Origin: Petrolisthes cinctipes
Taxonomy: Eukaryota; Arthropoda; Malacostraca; Decapoda; Porcellanidae
DNA: 64,000 nt
NCBI GenBank assembly: GCA_033782935.1
Contig: JAWQEG010001543.1
Location: 328,501 to 392,500 of the forward strand
Reading direction: 5' to 3'
Both the position numbers and the translations under genes were made by a program. The notes beneath the pieces are model-generated. The model ran no database searches, was not told the origin of the DNA, and saw only the letters and a list, made by a program, of their open reading frames with translations. Positions within the stretch are counted from its first letter, which is position 1, and every line of letters begins with the position of its first letter. Of the stretch, positions 56,007-64,000 are shown one piece after another.

Positions 56007-56223
56007 CAACTTCTTGTGATATTCTGTACTTGCCAGTAGCGCCATAAGATAGACTAGATACATGCAGTTGTTATTCACTTGTTAGGCTAATACACGAAAC
56101 AAATTGTTGAACTTGCCTTGTAGATGGTGTTTGTTTACTCTGGCTGATCAGTTGTACCCACAACCTGTATCAGTACTTTGTTTGCTTAATGTGTGACTGA
56201 GCATCTACCTATCAAGATTATCC

Positions 56224-56383
56224 TTAAGGGAGTAGTAGTACACTATTGGTAAATCTAGAACAAATAATTCCTACAAATTATTCTAAGCAACAGGACACCA
56301 TTATTTTTGTTAATCTGGTTGTTTCCTGGCATACTTTAGAGGTATCAAGGACTCAAATGTACTGAAGTATATAACCCCCTTAT
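56224..56383. mobile_element. Palindromic TTAA MITE, family B
   Basis: TTAAGGGAGTAGTAGTAC at the left, ATAACCCCCTTATT at the right. The core AATTCCTACAAATTATTCTA with AGCAACAGGACACC and the inverse are visible. Confidence 0.7.
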
Positions 56384-57682
56384 TGATATAATCACAAACC
56401 GTACTGCCCTCCTAACCGGAAATATTATACATACAAGTGTTGTCTGTTTAATAAGCATGCGAGTTTGCTTGTTTGTCTTTACATAAGGTCGCCAATTCTA
56501 AGCACATTTTTACCATATTTGGCAAAGAGGTTCAGATGTATTCCAAAACAATGCATGAACAAAAAAGGTCAGGGTCTGAACTCTGCCTGGAGTACTAGCA
56601 TATAAGTGTTTTGTTTTATCTCCATGCCCACAATATTTACATTTATTTTTTCTCACTGAAATTCTTTACACGGGAAAGGGTAATCCAAGGCAAGTAAGAG
56701 CTGGAGCATCATACAACTTGCCTTTAGGTTGAGAGCCATCCCTAGTACCCACTCACACACAATAATAAAACGGGCTAAAGAAATATATCCTCCCCTTGGA
56801 AAGGTCTCGAACATTTGGATATGAAGCACTGATGCCAAGGTACCATGGTATTTATGTCCAATAGGGTATATTCCCATTACTTATGAAAAATGTTCTGGGA
56901 TGTGGAGCAATGGTTTTCTTGCACAAAAAGAGTAATAATCTTTCCCAGTGCTTCGAATGTTACTAAAAAAAATCACATGCCATCAGAATTGGTCACAGAA
57001 AAACCACTATATTGTCAATTATGGCTTGAAGGATGTCAGAATGAAAACTTTGACTCCTGCTTTCTCAAAACAAGTGTTCATATTATGTTTTCAATTGTTG
57101 TGCAATATTGTACGAAACTTTTATGTTAAAAAGCTTTTTGGTCTGAGTGCATTGTTAGGGAGCAAGATGAAGGGTATTTAAGATGTTCCTTATCCAGTTG
57201 GCTGCAAATATTGGTTACCCTGTCAATTATTCCTTGCCTGTAATTTACCTGATGGTGAAATAGTATAAGAGCAGTAGGTAGCTTAAACTCATACAGAGTA
57301 GGAAAAATATGTGATCATCAAATGTCAGGGTAAGAAGCTGTGCAGCCAGTGGCATATCATCCCAGCAATATGACTTGTATATTCCTTACTTCTTTTGAGT
57401 AGATTAATGTTTCAACCATTTTGCATATCAAGATGCACAGGTATTGCTAATAACTGTACTGATAAGTTACAGCAGTTAAAAATGCAGTACTCTAGAATTA
57501 CAGTATTAAGATAATTTAATGCTATTGTTTTGTTGAATGATGTAGTTTATTTTAGAGTGTGACTATATATATGATTAAAGTTTTCTTCCCTGGTCTTAGG
57601 AAATAGATAATGTTGAAATTATTATTTTATTTGTACAGTTGCTCAGTATGGTTTGAACATTCTCCCCTTTAGAGTTTATACA

Positions 57683-57719
<37 letters not shown>

Positions 57720-59754
57720 TATTATATATATATATTTTTTTTTTTCCTTCAATACTTAATATTTGTAGAGAGCTGTTTTACTTTTGATTCTTATAGTGAC
57801 GGTAATTTATGTTATTATTTTATATTATTCGAGTTCACCTTCTTTTCATTTTATAATAACTTAGGTGTTTTCTTTGATGAAGGAATAAGACATCATATGG
57901 TGCTTTACTTATTGTATACCATACCTGTATATTCACTTGTATTTTGAAATGCTAAATGAACAATTATAATTCAAAGTCAAGTAGCACAGACGGAAAGCCT
58001 TGAAGCATTATCTGCGCGTCTAACTATGCTCTTTTTGCCAGGTGTATGGGACAGGAGCTGTATCTGGAGGAACAGCATTTTATTTCACTTTAAGGAAATA
58101 CACATAAATAATATGTATTGGTACTTGAGGTGCTCTAAGGAAAAGCAAGGTGTGTACGGTACTGTAACAAGTTTTGAAAAACCTCAGTAAACCTTCGTAA
58201 GAGCTTGCAGTGTTAAATTTCCATAACTTGAACTTTTTTTCTTATTCTTTCACATTCTTTTGATCAACCAAGCCAGTAACACGGATAAGATACAATATAA
58301 TTACTGTACTGTATATATTTTGTAAGAATATGCAATTTGTAGAAGGCTGCATTTGAAAAAAAAAAAAAAAAATCAAAGGTACTGAAGACACCTTATGCTC
58401 TTCATTGATCTAACTGTATTGTATTACGGTACCTCTCATTATCTCTTGAGAAATCGGAGGCTCTGGACTTGTGATTTTATATATTTTTTTAAACTGCCAA
58501 GTACAGTAAATATTGGCAACCCTTGTTAAGTATTAACTTACTAAGTTCCTCGTTGAACACCTCAAGTACCAGGTAGTCATAGTCATTCATAGAAGTTTGT
58601 GACCTCGCTCCTCATTCAACCTTGTTATGCTGGGTATTTTAATGATAGATGAGTTTGAATGATGACGAGTGTTAGTGGGACAAACACTGCTATCAAAATC
58701 ACAAGACCCATGAGAAAGTGGGTCACTTTATAATTACCGGAGACACTAACTTTTATAAATGGCTATAGTATCAACAGTATTATATAATGTAAATATAATC
58801 AGGAGTATGTAGATCTATCTGTACTGTACCATCCATATAATGATATAAGATATAGTTCTCTAATTATATTAACTTCTCTCATGATTAGAATCTTATCCTA
58901 AAAGAGTCATACGTTATTTCCTCAAATTTAATGTAAATTGCAGTATATACTTTACCATTTTTTAAAGGATTGCATGTATTTAAGGCTATAATGTAACCAG
59001 TAAGGGGCCTGCACATTAGACATTATTTAATAATGCCGATATTTATATGTTGTTATTCTTTGTTAAGGACTAAATCTTGTTTGTATTTATTTGTTATTAG
59101 ATATGCATTTGGTTCACAGGGTCAAATAATTTAATAACATATGTTTTCAGAGATCTAAAGTATTCTACTTATGGAAGACGTTTTAATTTTATTTGAGTTT
59201 CCTAATGTTGTTGCAATGCCACAAGACAGCTAGCTATCTTCTCAGTAAACTTGTTGTTCATAAAATTGTTACTTATTTCAGTGTGGTTTTCAGTAGGAAT
59301 TGTAGTTTTTCCAAAGAATTATTGATGCTGTGAACATTCTAGTCAAAGGATGCAAAGCAAACCTGTAGCCTCACACACCTCACCAAACTAATCAAATGAA
59401 AGGTTGATTTCATCCCACCTAGAAGCTCACTTAGCAAACAGTCATACCATTTTTAAATCTAATACGTTATGAGCTTTTAGTGTGTCTATTTTTTAATAAA
59501 CCTAAAAATCAGTCGTTTGTTTCATACCCCTTTGTGTAATGTTTTACCTCAATGATAGTCACTATAATTAAGTGATTTTTATAGTGCCTTCCATACAATT
59601 ACTGGACTTTTGTTTTGTTCCCTGACCCATGGTCCTGCTGTAGACTGATTCATTATGTATGTCATATTGTACCGTTTTTTTCTGAAACAAGAAGAAACTT
59701 ATAGTATTAATTAAACAGCATCACCAACACTGAATTTATTGAAAGAATTACAGT

Positions 59755-60075
59755 TTTGTAGCAGTGTTGCCAGATCCGGTTAGGTCCCAGTATTTTGCCC
59801 CTGTCATTCCCTGTACTTTACCAGGGTTATTTACCGGTAGTTTGCCCAGGTTAGGTCCCGGTAGTCTGATGCGGTCTAGGTTAGGTTAGGTAAGCTCAGG
59901 CATTTGCGGAGGAAATGCCATAGAAGAAAATAGTCTTAGAATGGTCTAAGTAAGTGTTTAAAGAAGGTAGAAAAACCGTACGCAATAACGGTAATTCTTT
60001 CAATGGTCCAGGTTTCAAAACTGTCTTATGTAGAACTAAACTAATTCTATAAATATAACGGGCATTAACGTCATG
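59755..60075 (+). repeat. Dispersed repeat with TTAGGT words
   Basis: GCAGTGTTGCCAGATCCGGT then repeated GGTTAGGTCCC(A/G)GTA, CTAGGTTAGGTTAGGTAAG and CTTAGAATGGTC. A collinear copy is at 61,580-61,925, and an inverted piece is at 62,280-62,345. Confidence 0.65.
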
Positions 60076-60094
60076 TTTAAATAACAGCCTTATA

Positions 60095-60318
60095 AGCCCC
60101 TTCCACACGAGAGGCAGAAAAACTGCTGGCAGTGGCAGACACTGTCACCAATTTTGTGGGTGGTTGGCGGACACAAGCACGGCCTTATAGATGGCACAAG
60201 TGTCAAGTGGTCAATGTCTACCAGAGATTGTTTGATCTGGTAACACTGGCAAAAAGCGAGAGAATTTCACTCTGTTGCCCGTGGCCGCTGTCTTTTTGCC
60301 CCTCGTGTGGAAGGGGCT
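60095..60318. mobile_element. MITE with AGCCCCTTCCACACGAG ends
   Basis: AGCCCCTTCCACACGAGAGG at the left and AGCCCCTTCCACACGAGGGG on the complement of the right end; TA on both outer sides. A related inner block (CACAAAATTGGTAACAGTGT) occurs inverted near 6,735-6,760. Confidence 0.65.
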
Positions 60319-60506
60319 TAATTAAAACATATACGGTTGCCTGGATCCACACAGCACTTACGCCGGTGTAAACCATAGATACTCCTCCTCCTGACTTACA
60401 CCGGTATGCACAAAAGTAATTCGAGCTTCATTGATGACGTCACAGGCACAAATAATGGCGTAAAGTTACACCTACTCCGTATGTATTTTATCCTTGTGGT
60501 GGTGTA

Positions 60507-60669
60507 CAGTCGGCGGCAAAAGTCCTGTCGCCTCACTTGCTTCACCGAGACAGGCAGTGTTTATGGACTCGAGAAATACGCACGTTTTCTACACCTAATA
60601 TTCTCGAGTCTATGAACATTGCATGCCTCGGTGAAGCAAGGGAGGCGACAGGACTTTTGCCGCCGACTG
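60507..60669. mobile_element. TA-flanked palindromic MITE, second TA chain, unit 1
   Basis: CAGTCGGCGGCAAAAGTCCT on both arms (read inward), TA at 60,505-60,506 and 60,670-60,671. Inner arms include TTGCTTCACCGAG and its complement, and GACTCGAGAA / TTCTCGAGTC. Confidence 0.85.
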
Positions 60670-60671
60670 TA

Positions 60672-60877
60672 CAGTTGCCGAAAGGTTCTTCTTTACCTCC
60701 TGCAGTGGCTGTGGGGTACATGTGGCATCGCTGGACACGTTCGGATCACATCTGATACAGTACAGGGTAATTCAGTAGGGAGATTGGTCTCATTCATAAG
60801 TGCATTCGAATATTGATATGCTGCCACATCTACGCCAAACTCAAAACAGGGGGTAAAGAAGAACCTTTAGGCAACTG
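60672..60877. mobile_element. TA-flanked MITE, second TA chain, unit 2
   Basis: CAGTTGCCGAAAGGTTCTTC at the left and CAGTTGCCTAAAGGTTCTTC on the complement of the right end. It shares TA 60,670-60,671 with unit 1; its right TA is 60,878-60,879. Confidence 0.8.
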
Positions 60878-61280
60878 TACATCTTTACTTTAATTAACAT
60901 TTGTCATATACATTGAGAGCTTCGGTAACATGTTTCACTCTGCTGCTCGGGCTTTAAATGAATAAACCCAAATATCCATCCCCAGAGATCTACCATAAAC
61001 GTTTGCCTCAATCCATAACAGCTGTTCATTTGACTCTTGTATTTTTGTCTTTAATCGAGTCAGTCTCCATCTTCCAGTGGTATGGAGTGTACACACCAAG
61101 CCCACTGGAATTAAATACATATATATATATATATATACGCCTTCATCCCTCGACACCATTGTGCATTATGTACTACACACAATGCAATATGAGGTGAGTT
61201 ATTAATTATTATAGTGCATGGTTTTAGAAGTTAAGAGAAGATATTATTATTTTATTATAACCCTATTCTTCTTGCATAAA

Positions 61281-61985
61281 GAGAGGATAATAATGTTGGT
61301 AAAGCTGAAGGAAGTGATTAATCCAAACTATTCCCAGCAGCAGGCCTAATATCATTATTTTTTATCTATGTGGTCCTGCATACTTTGGAGGAATCAAGAC
61401 ACTCCAATGTACCAAAAATATATAGTAGTGTAGTGTTGTTGGTATAGGCCTATCTGGAGGAATTCATGATTACTCCAAACTATTCCAAGCAACAGGATAC
61501 CTTTATTTCTCTTTTTAAACTGGCCCTGTTTCTTTAACAGGTATTATTACAGAATAACTGGGTTTTTGGCTAGGATCGGCGCAGTGTTACCACATCTGGC
61601 TAGGTCCCGGAAATTTGCCCCAGTCACTTTATGATAGTTTACACCGGTTATATCCCGGTAGTTTACCCAGGTTAGGTTCCGGTAGTTTGCCTAGGTTAGG
61701 TCCCGGTAGTCTGATGTGGTCTAGGTTAGGTTAGGTCAGGTCAGGTAAGGTCAGACTAATTTCCAAATTATGTTTGTAAAACGGGGCATATCTCGAAAAC
61801 GAGGCATCTCCGAGAGAAACACCATAGATGAAAAGTGTCTTAGAATGGTCCAAAATAGTGGGTAATGATACTAAAATATACAATATAGTGAACCCAGTTC
61901 TTCTGTAAATTTACCCTTTAACATACCGGTACTTTGAAGGAATAAAGGTAGTCCAGCACATCAAAAGTGTACTATCCCCTTAATT
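61281..61985. mobile_element. Broken family B MITE pieces around a dispersed repeat
   Basis: 61,281-61,425 and 61,430-61,550 both carry CCAAACTATTCC(C/A)AGCA and GCAGG or ACAGG words. 61,930-61,985 looks like a displaced right half (CTTTGAAGGAATAAAGG, ACTATCCCCTTAATTAA). The dispersed TTAGGT repeat (61,580-61,925) lies between, so it may have inserted into a family B copy. Confidence 0.5.
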
Positions 61986-62605
61986 AACAGCTACGTGATC
62001 ACTATTATATAAATTCCCAATCCCCCAAAATTCTAATTGCCGTAAAGTAGGCTACCCTTCCTGATAAAGATTAATAAGAGCCACAGGAATGGAAAAACGC
62101 AATTATTCCCAAGATTTGTTTTTCATATTTCTTCCCTGTGTGATATATATAAGTGCGTGTGCATTTTGACCACGTTTGATCCCCCCCCCCCCCACATCCC
62201 CGCTCCAAGTGGGTGGATTGAAGGGTAAAACTAGTAAATAACTAAATGACTCATTGAATAGTTTAATATTTTATGTGTTCTAGAGTTAATCTAACCTAAC
62301 CTAACCTTACCTGGGCAAACTACCGGGACCTAACCTGGTCAAACATAGGAGAAAAATCAATCATGGTGAAAATGAACCGTCACACTGAGCAATGACTCCA
62401 TATAAACAAAAACAACAACCAACCAAAGTATGAAGGAAATAAATAGGTAACTAAAAGTTCCTTATCTGTGGCTCCTCTTATTATTTTGGTACGGTATATG
62501 GTAGAATTATTAAACATGTTCGATCTTTTTCCCAATCGTAGCCTACTGAAGCAAAGTGATTGACTAGTGTACAGTACAGTATAATTCCTCATCCATCAAT
62601 CTTCC

Positions 62606-62610
<5 letters not shown>

Positions 62611-62643
<33 letters not shown>
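62611..62643. repeat. (ATT)n microsatellite
   Basis: About eleven ATT units. Confidence 0.9.
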
Positions 62644-62644
<1 letters not shown>

Positions 62645-63355
62645 TAACAGTTCTAATTTTTTTTATAACTGTCCTCTCTTTCTAGTCCCTTAAAGGCGAA
62701 TATTAGTTAAACTTCGCCAAAAACCAGCCTTGGGAAAATATTACGAGCACTAGCCTATAGGTGTGGGTATGATGGTTTATGGGATGTGTTTGTGGGTTGC
62801 ATGTGACCTTGGGTGTAGCCTATACTCCCAGTTGATACATGCACTGCCCCAGAAACACCTGCGAAATACTTGAGGAGACTTAGTTGTGTGAGGTTATTTC
62901 GTGCTGGCCACCTTTACTTTAATCATCACAGCAGGTGGGTAGGTAGGTAGGTGGGGTGGGTCAGAGTTGTTGCATGGTTGGGTCACGGCCGGGCATCCTC
63001 GCTGTAGGGAAAATGAGGTCAGGTCCAGCAGGTCGTAATGTGAGCGCGTTCGTGTCGTGGTGACGGGCGTGGTAATCTGGCGGTGTTTGTCTGTCATATT
63101 TATAAAACAGGAGGTAGAAGGAACTTGGCCTCGCTAACCTAGATATTGTATCGAACGGAATCCCAGAGCGTGACAACACCACACACACACACTCCCTTCC
63201 TCCCTCCCTTCCTCTAGGTGCGTGGGTCCTACCGTCCTCCCCTCCTGTATCCTTCCCCCCAATTTTCCCTCATCTTTTTTTTTTCCCACACTCTACTTCT
63301 TCCCTTCTACGTCTCTCAAGGTTACTTAGGCCTACTCCTTACGCAGATATACACA

Positions 63356-63356
<1 letters not shown>
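62644..63356. other. Intergenic, less AT-rich
   Basis: Base composition rises in G+C around 62,880-63,250, with overlapping minus-strand frames of 67-75 codons. I see no family match, so no gene is called. Confidence 0.5.

Positions 63357-63402
<46 letters not shown>
63357..63402. repeat. (CT)n microsatellite
   Basis: A CT run of about 45 bases. Confidence 0.95.
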
Positions 63403-63405
<3 letters not shown>

Positions 63406-63628
63406 ACAGGTCGTCCTTTCATTAATAGCTACGTAGAACCCCTCGTAGTTGTGTGTGATTAAATTAGACATCATTTGTATCTGATTCCATACGATGATGT
63501 CCAATTTCTAGGGTACTGTGTGGTAGAGAGAAAACTAAATAGGAAACACAAGGCCCCATTAAATTTCCATCCCCCTCCCTTCCTCCCTTCCTTTCTTGAT
63601 CCTTATATTACGCTTATATACCCTTTTT

Positions 63629-63631
63629 TTT

Positions 63632-63726
<95 letters not shown>

Positions 63727-63747
63727 GGGGGGGGGGGGGGGGGGGGG
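63629..63747. repeat. (CT)n run followed by (G)n
   Basis: About 95 bases of CT with one interruption, immediately followed by about 23 G residues. The Arg/Glu frame on the minus strand is an artefact. Confidence 0.95.
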
Positions 63748-63789
63748 CGTGGCTCTATTACGCCCCCCCTCCTCCACTGGCTGTTTCGA

Positions 63790-64000
63790 AACTATTCTTT
63801 TTGGGGGTCTTCTGCTGCTGTCGCCACTACCATCATTACCACTATTAGCTACCATCACCACTACTACCATACCAGTACTACCACCTCTTCCACCAACCAC
63901 CACTATCACCACTACTACCCGCCTATTCCACCACAACTACTACCACCTATTCCTCCACCACTATCTCCACTACTACCACCTATTCCACTACCACTATCAC
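63790..64000 (+). repeat. Imperfect ACC/ACT triplet array
   Basis: Degenerate ACCACTACTACC-type triplets to the window end; the array probably continues beyond it. Confidence 0.8.

Larger units (their letters stand above)
55683..59754. other. PHKB 3' UTR and downstream flank
   Basis: Starts with the likely 3' UTR. Holds one family B MITE (56,224-56,383) and a TA run at 57,677-57,716. Otherwise AT-rich sequence with no gene recognised on either strand. Confidence 0.6.

Noticed and set aside
60132..60371. 79-codon frame containing TNFVGGWRTQ
   Set aside because: Lies almost wholly within a MITE and has no family match I recognise.
59870..62310. TTAGG repeats as interstitial telomere
   Set aside because: Only two or three TTAGG units occur at each place and they are part of a dispersed repeat with other conserved blocks.
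62894..63188. Overlapping minus-strand frames of 67-75 codons as a neighbouring gene
   Set aside because: No recognisable family, no splice-supported extension; composition alone keeps them open.
63559..63936. Arg/Glu-repeat protein on the minus strand
   Set aside because: Direct translation of the CT and G runs.
1..64000. CRISPR arrays, operons, phage or prokaryotic defence systems
   Set aside because: Spliced genes, Helitrons, LINEs and MITEs show this is eukaryotic nuclear DNA; the direct repeats seen are minisatellites without regular spacers.

Overview
This window is eukaryotic nuclear DNA, AT-rich and dense in transposon debris. It carries one clear host gene, on the + strand: the beta regulatory subunit of phosphorylase kinase (PHKB). 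Its coding exons run from about 19,140 to 55,682. I could place 25 coding exons with canonical GT-AG borders and a continuous reading frame. They give about 1,073-1,074 residues, close to the roughly 1,090 residues usual for the family. The inferred protein resembles arthropod PHKB. With the microsatellites, the TTAGG-like words and the load of palindromic MITEs, this suggests an arthropod, most likely a malacostracan or decapod crustacean. The species cannot be fixed from sequence alone.

Layout. Positions 1-19,100 are intergenic. They hold simple repeats, many short palindromic MITEs with TTAA or TA target sites, a Helitron 3' end with a broken helicase gene (9,710-10,941), and a 3.3-kb foldback element with an 8-bp target duplication that contains further nested insertions (13,738-17,080). 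Positions 19,140-55,682 are PHKB. Exons 1-10 are compact (19.1-26.7 kb), then comes a 13.3-kb intron, then exons 11-24 (40.0-55.7 kb). Introns carry a dead Tc1/mariner-type element, LINE remnants, a non-autonomous Helitron, a pogo/Tigger-like element, and several near-perfect palindromes. Positions 55,683-64,000 are the 3' flank, with a candidate poly(A) signal, more MITEs and long CT/G microsatellites.

Main points for a second look. (1) PHKB has two homologous versions of one exon (46,059-46,198 and 47,555-47,697). Both enter in phase 1 and leave in phase 0, so exactly one must be used; this matches the mutually exclusive exon pair known in mammalian PHKB. (2) The protein ends in a CaaX-type CHIS. 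(3) Unrelated palindromic MITEs lie in end-to-end chains sharing a single TTAA (7,731-8,380; 40,498-40,967) or a single TA (6,936-7,428; 60,505-60,879). (4) MITE families with different ends share one internal core. (5) A perfect 52-bp spacerless palindrome lies just upstream of exon 6. I found no operon, CRISPR array or phage-like system, and I could not call any tRNA or rRNA gene with confidence.
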